Source of the DNA: JAICJR01 sp963848495
GTDB taxonomy: Bacteria > Actinomycetota > Thermoleophilia > Solirubrobacterales > Thermoleophilaceae
Direction of reading: 5' to 3'
NCBI GenBank assembly: GCA_963848495.1
Contig: CAWKDV010000002.1
Span: 1,054,001 to 1,118,000 of the forward strand
Length of the DNA: 64,000 bases
Shown in pieces: positions 8,764-15,996 of this stretch. Every line of letters begins with the position of its first letter. Position 1 is the stretch's first letter. Under the pieces are notes generated by a model that searched no databases, was not told where the DNA came from, and saw nothing but the letters and a program-made list of their open reading frames with translations. The translations under genes and the position numbers were made by a program.

Positions 8764-9227
8764 GCCTCGAGGCGCGGCGATTGGGCGTCGTACTCCTTCG
8801 CCGTGCCCTCCACGTCGTAGTCCTGCCGGGCGCCGGGGCGGCCGCGGCCGTCCATGATCACCAGGCGGCGGCCGAGCCGGCGCGCCAGGATGCGCCGGAC
8901 GAGCGCGCGCGTGGGCGGGATGAGCAGGATGAACCCGAGCACGTCGGTGATGAACCCGGGGGTGATCAGAAGTGCGCCGCCGAAGATCACGAGCACGCCG
9001 TCGATCACCTCGCGGTGCGGCATGCGGCCCTCCGCGAGAGCGGTGTTGAAGCGGCGCCACACGGACCGTCCCTGCGAGCGCATGAGCACTCCGCCGAGGA
9101 TCGAGTCGAGCAGCAGGAGCAGGATCGTCAGTGGCGCTCCGAGCGCCGGTCCGACCACCCAGATGATCACGTACAGCTCCGCGAACGGAACCACGATGAA
9201 CAGCAGGATCAGGACGATCAGGGCCAC
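8760..9227 (-). CDS. fxsA: FxsA-family membrane protein
   Basis: 155 residues. The FxsA domain is clear: two N-terminal hydrophobic helices (LIVLILLFIVVPFAELYVII, then LGAPLTILLLLLDSILGGVL), a cytosolic loop with RRFNTALAEGRMPHREVIDG, and two further helices (GVLVIFGGALLITPGFITDV and LGFILLIPPTRALVRR). The soluble tail is basic, then acidic. FxsA is an inner-membrane protein of uncertain role, known in E. coli for overriding F-plasmid exclusion of phage T7. The GTG at 9227 starts right at the first membrane helix. It is divergent from the MIP18-like gene, 18 bp apart. Confidence 0.85.
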   Translation of the reverse strand: MALIVLILLFIVVPFAELYVIIWVVGPALGAPLTILLLLLDSILGGVLMRSQGRSVWRRFNTALAEGRMPHREVIDGVLVIFGGALLITPGFITDVLGFILLIPPTRALVRRILARRLGRRLVIMDGRGRPGARQDYDVEGTAKEYDAQSPRLEA

Positions 9228-9245
9228 GAGGCGGAGGCTACTAAC

Positions 9246-9551
9246 ATGGGCCCCATGCCGACCGTGGAAGACGTCGAGGACGCCCTCACCAATGTCATCG
9301 ACCCGGAGCTCGGACTCGACTTCGTCGAGCTCGGTCTCGTCTATGAGGTCGAGGTCGAGGGCGGCGACGTCTACATCACCTTCACGCTCACCTCGCCGGG
9401 CTGCCCGATCGGGCCGCAGGTCAGCGAGCAGATGAAGGAGTTCGTGAGCGAGCTGCCCGACGTGGAGCGGGTGTTCCCCAAGATGGTGTTCAGCCCGCCC
9501 TGGACGCCCGAGCTCATGAGCGAAGAGGCGAAGTTCGCCCTCGGCTTCTAG
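9246..9551 (+). CDS. MIP18/DUF59-family Fe-S assembly factor (PaaD/SufT-like)
   Basis: 101 residues covering one DUF59 domain: VEDALTNVIDPELGLDFVEL, then GLVYEVEVEGGDVYITFTL, then TSPGCPIGPQVSEQM with the conserved cysteine (about residue 58). Members help insert iron-sulfur clusters into client proteins. The ATG at 9246 has GGAGG eight bases before it, so it is preferred over the second ATG at 9255. The gene stands alone here, about 25 kb from the suf genes, although in many actinobacteria a SufT-like gene closes the suf operon. IspH in this window would be a natural client. Confidence 0.85.
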   Translation: MGPMPTVEDVEDALTNVIDPELGLDFVELGLVYEVEVEGGDVYITFTLTSPGCPIGPQVSEQMKEFVSELPDVERVFPKMVFSPPWTPELMSEEAKFALGF

Positions 9552-9554
9552 CGC

Positions 9555-9581
9555 TTTAGACCTGCAACATCGCTGCCGATA
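9555..9581 (+). promoter_or_regulatory. Sigma-28 (FliA/WhiG)-like promoter of the diguanylate cyclase
   Basis: TTTAGACC (9555-9562) and GCCGATA (9575-9581) are separated by 12 bases. GCCGATA equals the core of the FliA -10 element (GCCGATAA), and the left box resembles the TAAAG-type -35. The site is 24 bp upstream of the ATG of the GGDEF gene at 9605. Assignment rests on consensus match only. Confidence 0.5.
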
Positions 9582-9604
9582 CCCCATCTGGTGGGGGGCG
9601 TGCG

Positions 9605-10654
9605 ATGACAATTGGCGTGCCGGAGCAGGGCGAGCGCCGCTTGGCGCTCCGGATGGCGAGCGCGCTCTGGACGGTCGCGGCGATCAGCAACGGGCTGATG
9701 CTGCTCCTGCCGGGCGCGGTCACGCGCCACTGGCGGATCGACCTGGCGATGTGCGTCGCGATGGCCGTGTGGGCCCTGGCCTGCTTGCTCATACCGCCGC
9801 AGCGCGCCGGGGTGGTCGTCTTCCACACGCCGGCTCTGCTCGCAGTCCCGATGATCGCCATCGCCATCGCCTCGACGGGAGGCGCCCACTCGAAGATGGC
9901 GTTCGAGTTCTTCTACGTCGTCTCGTACTGCGCCTACTTCTACACCTACAACCAGGCGCTCGGGTACGCGGCCCTCGCGGCGGCTGCCGCCTGCGTTCCT
10001 CTCCTCTACGACCACGACGCCGTACGTCAGGGCTTCCTCGTGCAGCTGCTCGTCACCGTGCCTGCCTACCTGCTGCTCGGCGTGGTGATGGGGCGCGCGC
10101 GCCGGCGCCTGCTCGGCCTGCGTGACGCCGCCGAGCAGCTCTCGCTCACCGACCCGCTCACCGGCCTGCCCAACCGCCGCGCCTTCACCGAGCGGATCGG
10201 TCGCAGCATCGGCGGCGAGCGCGTCAGCGACGTCACCGGGCTGCTGCTGCTCGATCTCGACGACTTCAAGGAGATCAACACCCGCTTCGGCCACCCGGGG
10301 GGCGACGAGGCGCTGCGCGCGACGGCGTCGGCGCTGCGCTCGGCCGCCCGCCGCGACGACATGGTGGCCCGCATCGGGGGCGACGAGTTCGCCCTCGTGG
10401 TGAGCGGTCTCGGCGTCGACGAGATGGGCCAGCTGGCGGCGCGCGTGCTCGAGGCCATCCGCAACGCGGGCATGGGGCTGGATCGCCGCCTGCCGGGCGT
10501 GCGCCTCACCGCGAGCGTCGGCTGGGCCGTGCATCCGGAGATGGCGGAAACCGAGGAGGAGCTGATGGCGGCGGCGGACGTCAGCCTGCGCGGCGTGAAG
10601 CGCAGCGGCAAGGACGGCGCCCGCTCGGGCGCCGTCCTGGTCGACGCGTCCTGA
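9605..10654 (+). CDS. Membrane diguanylate cyclase (GGDEF)
   Basis: 349 residues. Six hydrophobic helices occupy about residues 15-170 (for example VAAISNGLMLLLPGAV and LLVTVPAYLLLGVVMG). They are followed by a GGDEF domain opening at SLTDPLTGLPNRRAF. The active-site motif GGDEF is intact at about residue 258, and RRDD five residues before it is a complete RxxD inhibitory site. The enzyme should therefore make cyclic di-GMP from two GTP and be subject to product inhibition. The membrane region has no named sensor domain. A sigma-28-like promoter upstream suggests ties to motility or development. Confidence 0.92.
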   Translation: MTIGVPEQGERRLALRMASALWTVAAISNGLMLLLPGAVTRHWRIDLAMCVAMAVWALACLLIPPQRAGVVVFHTPALLAVPMIAIAIASTGGAHSKMAFEFFYVVSYCAYFYTYNQALGYAALAAAAACVPLLYDHDAVRQGFLVQLLVTVPAYLLLGVVMGRARRRLLGLRDAAEQLSLTDPLTGLPNRRAFTERIGRSIGGERVSDVTGLLLLDLDDFKEINTRFGHPGGDEALRATASALRSAARRDDMVARIGGDEFALVVSGLGVDEMGQLAARVLEAIRNAGMGLDRRLPGVRLTASVGWAVHPEMAETEEELMAAADVSLRGVKRSGKDGARSGAVLVDAS

Positions 10655-10696
10655 CCAACGGTCGTCTCGCCCGCCCGGACGGGCCATAATCGCTGT

Positions 10697-12061
10697 ATGC
10701 GCGTCCTCCGGGTCGCCGTTTTCGCAGCTTTCATGGTCGCCGGCCTGGCCATGCTGCAGCTCGGCGGCGCCACCGCGGCGCAGTCCGCGACCCAGGCGAA
10801 GCCGATCGCCTACTCGATCGAGCTGAACGCGACGATCGACCCAGCCACCCAGCGCTGGATCCACAAGGCGCTCGGCGAGGCGAAGAGCAAGCACGCCCAG
10901 GTGGCGATCATCCGCATCGACACGCCGGGCGGCCTGGACAGCTCGATGCGCTCGATCATCAAGGACATCCTGGCCGCGCCGATGCCGGTGATCGCCTACG
11001 TCTACCCGAACGGCTCGCGCGCGGCCTCGGCCGGCCTCTACATCACCCAGGCCTGCGACGTGGCGGCGATGGCGCCGCAGACGAACATCGGCTCCGCCAC
11101 GCCGATCGACTCGAACGGCAAGGACATCGGCGGCACCCTCGGCCGCAAGGTGATCAACGACTCCGCCGCCTACATCCGCGCGCTGACGAGCTCGCACGGC
11201 CGCAACGCCGACGTGGCCGAGCAGATGGTCCGCAAGGCCACCAACATGCCGGCCTCCCAGGCGCTCAGCGTCCACCTGGTGGACGTGATCGCGAACAACC
11301 AGCAGGAGTTGCTGCAGAAGCTCGACGGCTTCCAGGTGAAGGGCCCGAAGGCGCAGACGCTCCACACCGCCAACCTGACGGTGGTGAAGCGCGACATGCC
11401 GTTCCAGTACGACCTGCTCGAGCTGCTGGTCAACCCGACGATCGCCTACCTGCTGCTCACCGCGGGCTTCGCCGGCATCGCGTTCGAGTTCTTCAGCCCC
11501 GGCATGGTCGCGCCGGGCGTGCTCGGGGCGCTGGCGCTGATCCTCGGCCTATACGGCACGGCCCAGCTGCCGGTGAACGCCGCCGGGGTGGTCCTGTTCA
11601 TCGCGGCGATGGCGCTGTTCGTCTTGGAGCTGAAGGTGGGAGGCCACGCCGTGTTCGCGGTGGGCGGCGTGATCGCCCTGATCGCCAGCGGCCTGCTCTT
11701 GTTCAACACGGGTAACGGGCCGTTCTCGATCGATGTCCCCGTGGTGATCGTCGCGGGCGCGTTGATCGGCAGCATGACCCTGTTCGCGGTCTCGAAGGTG
11801 GTGCAGGCGCGCAAGGGCCCGGTCAGCACCGGCTGGGAGGAGCTCGTCGGCAAGCAGGGCGTGGTGCGTGTGGCGCTCGACCCCATGGGCCAGATCTTCA
11901 TCCAGGGGGCGCTCTGGCGGGCGCGCCCCTCGGGCGACGGCGCCCTCGCACCCGGCGATAGAGTCCGCGTCGACTCCGTGGAGGGCCTCACTCTCCACGT
12001 GTCGCCGGCTCCGGCGAGCGAGCAGAGCGAGGAGAGGGAGGAGAGCCCGGCATGGCAGTAG
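10697..12061 (+). CDS. NfeD-family membrane serine protease (ClpP-class plus NfeD)
   Basis: 454 residues. An N-terminal signal/anchor (about 1-28) precedes a ClpP-like domain containing IIRIDTPGGLDSSMRSI and the nucleophile region GSRAASAGLYIT (serine near residue 113). Four hydrophobic helices follow (about 245-365), then a C-terminal OB-fold NfeD domain ending near residue 440. Long NfeD proteins cleave hydrophobic ends of partner membrane proteins, notably slipins. CATAAT (10685-10690) lies seven bases before the ATG with no ribosome site, suggesting a leaderless mRNA. It overlaps the slipin gene by 10 bp. Confidence 0.93.
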   Translation: MRVLRVAVFAAFMVAGLAMLQLGGATAAQSATQAKPIAYSIELNATIDPATQRWIHKALGEAKSKHAQVAIIRIDTPGGLDSSMRSIIKDILAAPMPVIAYVYPNGSRAASAGLYITQACDVAAMAPQTNIGSATPIDSNGKDIGGTLGRKVINDSAAYIRALTSSHGRNADVAEQMVRKATNMPASQALSVHLVDVIANNQQELLQKLDGFQVKGPKAQTLHTANLTVVKRDMPFQYDLLELLVNPTIAYLLLTAGFAGIAFEFFSPGMVAPGVLGALALILGLYGTAQLPVNAAGVVLFIAAMALFVLELKVGGHAVFAVGGVIALIASGLLLFNTGNGPFSIDVPVVIVAGALIGSMTLFAVSKVVQARKGPVSTGWEELVGKQGVVRVALDPMGQIFIQGALWRARPSGDGALAPGDRVRVDSVEGLTLHVSPAPASEQSEEREESPAWQ

Positions 12062-12828
12062 CCCTGGCGATCATCGCCATAGCGGTCTTCTTCGCGGTGA
12101 TCCTGCTCGCCACCTCGCTGCGCGTGCTGCGCGAGTACGAGCGCGGCGTGATCTTCCGCCTGGGCCGGCTCATCGCGCAAAAGGGACCGGGGCTGATCTT
12201 CCTGATCCCGATCATCGACCGCATGGTGCGCGTGGACCTGCGCACGGTCACGCTGCTGATCCCGCCGCAGGAGGTGATCACGCGCGACAACGTCACCGCG
12301 CGCGTGACCGCTGTCGCCTACTTCCGGGTCATAGATCCCAACCGGGCCATCACGGAGGTCGAGAACTTCCTGTCGGCGGTCACGCAGATCGCGCAGACGA
12401 CGTTGCGCTCGGTACTCGGCACGGCCGAGCTCGACACCCTGCTGGCCGAGCGCGAGCGGCTCAACATCGATCTTCAAAAGATCATCGACGACCAGACCGA
12501 GCCCTGGGGCGTGAAGGTCACGACCGTCGAGATCAAGGACGTGGAGATCCCGCAGGGGATGCAGCGGGCGATGGCCCGCCAGGCCGAGGCAGAGCGCGAG
12601 CGGCGCGCCAAGGTGATCAATGCCGAGGGCGAGTTCCAGGCGGCGGAACGGCTCTTCGACGCCGCCGAGATCATCAGCAAGAACCCCGCAACGATCCAGC
12701 TGCGCTACCTGCAGACTCTGCTCGAGCTGGGCTCCGGCCAGTCCACGACGATCGTCTTCCCGCTGCCGATCGACCTGCTCGGCCCCCTGACCGACATAGT
12801 CCGGAAGAGCCGCGGCGACGCCAACTAG
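12052..12828 (+). CDS. Slipin (SPFH/stomatin family), NfeD partner
   Basis: 258 residues. One membrane helix (residues 2-22) is followed by an SPFH domain: LREYERGVIFRLGR, GPGLIFLIPIIDRM, then the repeated-strand core with TAVAYFRVIDPNRAI. A charged coiled coil, QAEAERERRAKVINAEGEFQ (about 184-203), drives oligomerisation. Slipins form large membrane rings that organise microdomains and are cleaved by NfeD partners. The 10-bp overlap with the NfeD gene is the classical arrangement. No divergence from the family is visible. Confidence 0.95.
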   Translation: MAVALAIIAIAVFFAVILLATSLRVLREYERGVIFRLGRLIAQKGPGLIFLIPIIDRMVRVDLRTVTLLIPPQEVITRDNVTARVTAVAYFRVIDPNRAITEVENFLSAVTQIAQTTLRSVLGTAELDTLLAERERLNIDLQKIIDDQTEPWGVKVTTVEIKDVEIPQGMQRAMARQAEAERERRAKVINAEGEFQAAERLFDAAEIISKNPATIQLRYLQTLLELGSGQSTTIVFPLPIDLLGPLTDIVRKSRGDAN

Positions 12829-12923
12829 TCCGTTACGCCCTGTTAGGAAAGAGCGCTTGCTGTGGCGCTGGCGCGTCCTGGGCATCACCATCAGAAGGAG
12901 ACAGCAGTCTTGGAGGTGATGTC

Positions 12924-13076
12924 TTGGTCCGTCAGCACCCACGTCCCCGTCGAACGGTCAACCCCGCAGTGCTTCGCGTGCTCGCTCCGCTCTACCGCTA
13001 CGACGAGCTGCGCAAGGCGTACATCATCCGCGCGATCGGCCGCTGGGTCGGCCCGGTGCTGCGGGCGCGTCACTGA
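12924..13076 (+). CDS. 50-residue basic small protein with a strong ribosome site
   Basis: A TTG start at 12924 is preceded by GGAGGTGAT (12912-12920), a full match to the 16S anti-Shine-Dalgarno at good spacing. The product is LVRQHPRPRRTVNPAVLRVL followed by APLYRYDELRKAYIIRAIG and a RWVGPVLRARH end. It is strongly basic, has an amphipathic C-terminal helix and lacks cysteines. It ends 3 bp before the GNAT gene. I do not recognise a family. The Shine-Dalgarno, tight spacing and protein-like composition support translation; the alternative frame over the same bases (12862-13083) has a shadow-like composition. Confidence 0.55.
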   Translation: MVRQHPRPRRTVNPAVLRVLAPLYRYDELRKAYIIRAIGRWVGPVLRARH

Positions 13077-13079
13077 CGC

Positions 13080-13556
13080 ATGATCGAGCTCGTTCCGCTG
13101 CGGGCTTCGCACGCGGACGAGCTGGCCGGCCTGCTGGCCGAGCCGCAGTTGCGTGAGTGGCTCCGTGCCGACGACGTGGAGGGCCTTCGCCGCCGCTTCG
13201 CCGGCTGGGAGGCCGGCCGTTCCCCCGACGGCCGGCAGATCTGGCTCAACTGGGTGATCCGTTCGCTGCCCGAGCGGCGAACAGTGGGGTGGATGCAGGC
13301 GACCGTCGAGCACGAGCTGGCCGAGGTGGCCTACGCCCTCCTGGCGGCGGAGCGCGGCCGAGGCTACGCCGCGCATGGGCTGCGGGCGGCGGTCGACGAG
13401 CTGCGCTCCCGCCACGGAGTCGAGCGCTTCGAGGCGCACGTCGACGACGCCAACGAGCCGTCTCAGCGCGTGGCGGCGGCCGCGGGCTTCACCCGCAGCG
13501 ACCGCACGTCGGACGGTGAGGCGGTCTGGACACTGGCGATAGGATCCGCCTCGTGA
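13080..13556 (+). CDS. GNAT N-acetyltransferase (RimJ/RimL-like)
   Basis: 158 residues. The fold is that of RimJ/RimL-type acetyltransferases: MIELVPLRASHADELAGLL begins the first strand-helix pair. AYALLAAERGRGYAAHGLRA carries the acetyl-CoA pyrophosphate-binding RGxGxA-like loop (about residues 97-104), and ANEPSQRVAAAAGF is the usual C-terminal signature. It would transfer an acetyl group to an amine of a protein or small molecule; the substrate is unknown. Its stop overlaps the GTG of the carboxylase beta gene by 4 bp, so it may share that operon. Confidence 0.88.
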   Translation: MIELVPLRASHADELAGLLAEPQLREWLRADDVEGLRRRFAGWEAGRSPDGRQIWLNWVIRSLPERRTVGWMQATVEHELAEVAYALLAAERGRGYAAHGLRAAVDELRSRHGVERFEAHVDDANEPSQRVAAAAGFTRSDRTSDGEAVWTLAIGSAS

Positions 13557-15712
13557 CGCCCGCGTCACCTTCGAACGGCAACGGCCGGGATCCGCGCGTG
13601 CTGGCGATCGACGCCGGCGGGACGATGACCGACACCTTCATCGTCGACTCGAGCGGCGACTTCGTCGTCGGCAAGGCGCAGACCACTCCGACGGACGAGG
13701 CGCTCGGCTTCATGGCCTCCACCCGCGACGCGCTCGGCTACTGGGGCCTCGAGGCCGAGCAGGCGCTGCCGGGCATGGTCTCCGGCATCTACTCGGGCAC
13801 GGCGATGCTCAACCGCCTGCTCGAGCGCAAGGGCCGCCGCGTGGGCCTGATCGTCACCGCGGGGATGGAGGACGGCCTGCGCATCGAGCGGGGCATCCAG
13901 ACCTACCTCGGCTACCCCTACTCGGACCGCCTCCACGTGGCCACGCACTACCACAACGAGCCGCTCGTGCCACGCGAGCTGATCAGGGGCGTGCGCGAAC
14001 GCGTCGACCTGTTCGGCGAGCCGGCGATCCCTCTCTACGAGGACGAGGCGCGCCAGGCGGTGGAGGAGCTTGTCGCCGAGGGCGTCGAGGGCATAGTCGT
14101 CAACCTGCTCTACAGCTACCGCAACTCCTCGCACGAGGACCGCATCCGCGGCATCGCCGCCGAGCTGGCGCCGGACGTGCCGATGTTCCTCTCGAGCGAG
14201 CTGTACCCGATGCGGCGCGACTTCCCGCGCCTCAACTCCACGCTGATCGAGGCCTACGCCGCGGAGCCCTCGCGCGAGCAGCTCCAGCGGGTGCGGGACG
14301 CCACGCGCGAGGCCGGCGCGCAGTTCGATCTGCGCATCATGGCCGCGCACGGCGGCACGATCTCGATCGACGCCCGCGAGCTGGCCCGCACGCTGATCTC
14401 CGGCCCGATCGGCGGCGTGATCGGGGCGCGCTACCTGGTGGACGCCGTGGCCGAGGGCCTGGGCTCGCGCAACATCGTCTGCACCGACATCGGCGGCACG
14501 AGCTTCGACATTGCCCTGATCACCGACGGCGAGTTCGCCATCAAGCAGACCCCGGACATCGGCCGCTTCATCCTCAACCTGCCGCTCGTGCAGGTGGACT
14601 CGATCGGCGCCGGCACCGGCTCGTTCGTGCGCATCGACCCCAACTCGGGGCGGCCCGAGCTCGGCCCCGACTCCGCCGGCGCGGCGATCGGCGTCTGCTG
14701 GCCGGAGGGCGGCCTCGAGACGCCAAGCGTCACCGATCTGAACCTGGTGCTCGGCCGCGTGAACCCGGACTACTTCCTCGGCGGCGAGATCAAGCTCGAC
14801 GCTGAGCGCGCCCGCGCGGCGGTGGAGGAGCAGATCGCGAAGCCGCTCGGGCTCTCGCCCGAGGAGGCGGCGGCGGGCATCGTCGAGCTGTTCGACGAGA
14901 CGCTCAAGTACGAGGCCGTGGCGCAGGTGCTCGGCAAGGGCTACTCGCCGGTGGACTACACGCTGCTCTGCTACGGCGGCGGCGGGCCGCTGCACGTCGC
15001 CGGCTACACGGCCGACGTGCCCTACCGCGAGGTGCTCGTGCCCGCCTGGGCGGCCGGCTTCTCCGCCTTCGGCTGTGCCTGCGGCGACTACGCCTACCGC
15101 TACGACCTCACGATCGACATGCCGATCGAGCCGACCGCAAACGACGACGAGAAGGCCGGCCTGGCGATCTACATCGACGGCGGTTGGCAGATGCTGCGCG
15201 AGCGTGTGTCCGCGGAGTTCGCCAAGTCGGGCATCGGCGAGGACCAGATCGAGTTTCGCCACTACGTGCGCATGCAGTACCTGGGCCAGCTCAACGACCT
15301 CGAGATCCACTCGCCCCACCAGGAGCTGTCCGAGGGCTCGCAGGTGGACGACCTGATCGCGGCGTTCGAGGAGGCGTACGGGAAGCTCTACGCGCGTTCC
15401 GCGCGTTCGCCAGAGCTCGGGTATTGGGTGACCAATGTGATCGTCACCGGTTCGGTCGCGGTCGAGAAACCCGCTCTGCCGAACGAGCGGATCACGGATC
15501 ACGGATCACGGATCACGGAGAAAGACCGCAGGCCGGTCTGGTGGTCCGGTGGGTGGACCGAGACTTCGATCTTCGAGCAGGACGATCTTTCTGCCGGTTG
15601 TGTGATCGATGGCCCGGCGATCGTGGAGTCGCCAGCAGATACTTTCGCGATACCGCCCGGGCGGAAGGCGACGCTCGACCGCCATCGGATCTGGCACTTG
15701 GAGGTGCAGTGA
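13553..15712 (+). CDS. acxA: Acetone carboxylase-type beta subunit (HyuA/ASKHA family)
   Basis: 719 residues, close to the 717 of known acetone carboxylase beta subunits. Two phosphate-loop signatures of the hydantoinase-A/ASKHA fold are seen: AIDAGGTMTDTFIVD (about 17-31) and CTDIGGTSFDIALIT (about 310-324). This subunit binds and hydrolyses ATP to activate acetone or a related ketone and bicarbonate. The alpha and gamma genes follow, which favours acetone carboxylase over hydantoinase or oxoprolinase; acetophenone carboxylase remains possible. Residues about 646-657 are encoded by a heptanucleotide repeat and look like an insertion. It starts with a GTG overlapping the GNAT stop. Confidence 0.85.
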   Translation: MTPASPSNGNGRDPRVLAIDAGGTMTDTFIVDSSGDFVVGKAQTTPTDEALGFMASTRDALGYWGLEAEQALPGMVSGIYSGTAMLNRLLERKGRRVGLIVTAGMEDGLRIERGIQTYLGYPYSDRLHVATHYHNEPLVPRELIRGVRERVDLFGEPAIPLYEDEARQAVEELVAEGVEGIVVNLLYSYRNSSHEDRIRGIAAELAPDVPMFLSSELYPMRRDFPRLNSTLIEAYAAEPSREQLQRVRDATREAGAQFDLRIMAAHGGTISIDARELARTLISGPIGGVIGARYLVDAVAEGLGSRNIVCTDIGGTSFDIALITDGEFAIKQTPDIGRFILNLPLVQVDSIGAGTGSFVRIDPNSGRPELGPDSAGAAIGVCWPEGGLETPSVTDLNLVLGRVNPDYFLGGEIKLDAERARAAVEEQIAKPLGLSPEEAAAGIVELFDETLKYEAVAQVLGKGYSPVDYTLLCYGGGGPLHVAGYTADVPYREVLVPAWAAGFSAFGCACGDYAYRYDLTIDMPIEPTANDDEKAGLAIYIDGGWQMLRERVSAEFAKSGIGEDQIEFRHYVRMQYLGQLNDLEIHSPHQELSEGSQVDDLIAAFEEAYGKLYARSARSPELGYWVTNVIVTGSVAVEKPALPNERITDHGSRITEKDRRPVWWSGGWTETSIFEQDDLSAGCVIDGPAIVESPADTFAIPPGRKATLDRHRIWHLEVQ
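15488..15519 (+). repeat. Heptanucleotide tandem repeat CGGATCA x4.6 inside the beta-subunit gene
   Basis: Four exact tandem copies of CGGATCA plus CGGA. Because seven is not a multiple of three, the repeat is read in successive frames, giving the peptide ERITDHGSRITE in the carboxylase. The total disturbance keeps the frame. Sister repeats with other heptamers occur elsewhere in the window. Confidence 0.9.
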
Positions 15713-15996
15713 ATCCCGACACCCGACACGCGACCGAGGCCATCATGGCGGAGCTGCGGGAGCGCTTCGAATGCTGGAACACGGGCGAGCTCGACGAGAT
15801 GGCGTCGATGTACTCCCCGCGGGCGGAACTGGACACCACCGCCGCGATGCCGGACGGCCGTGTCTACGTCGGAAAGGACGCGATGCGCCGCGTGCCGATT
15901 CGGAGCTGGGGCAGGGCCAAGCTCGGCGAGGACGGCCTCGTGATCCGCAACCAGATGTTCCCCGACGCCGAGTCGGCGATCGAGGCCGCGCGATGA
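15709..15996 (+). CDS. Small SnoaL/NTF2-like protein within the carboxylase operon
   Basis: 95 residues from a GTG that overlaps the beta-subunit stop (GTGA). RERFECWNTGELDEMASMYS and a following ELDTTAAMPDGRVYVGKDAM resemble the first helices and strand of SnoaL/NTF2-like folds. The domain normally runs to about 120-130 residues, so the last strands are missing. The stop overlaps the alpha-subunit ATG (ATGA). Such small proteins are not part of the known three-subunit acetone carboxylase. It could be an accessory subunit, a ligand-binding helper or a truncated relic kept for translational coupling. No catalytic residues are evident. Confidence 0.65.
   Translation: MNPDTRHATEAIMAELRERFECWNTGELDEMASMYSPRAELDTTAAMPDGRVYVGKDAMRRVPIRSWGRAKLGEDGLVIRNQMFPDAESAIEAAR

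Noticed and set aside
12862..13083. A 73-residue frame starting at an ATG
   Set aside because: Its composition (Ser, Arg, Cys, Thr) is that of a shadow. The overlapping TTG-started frame with a perfect ribosome site has protein-like composition.
13565..15502. A 645-codon open frame on the minus strand opposite the carboxylase beta gene, and similar long antisense frames (for example 22681-25185, 6009-7706)
   Set aside because: High GC makes stop codons rare in the frame whose third position faces the gene's. These translations are rich in Arg, Ala, His and Val with no domain, while the opposite frame has clear motifs.
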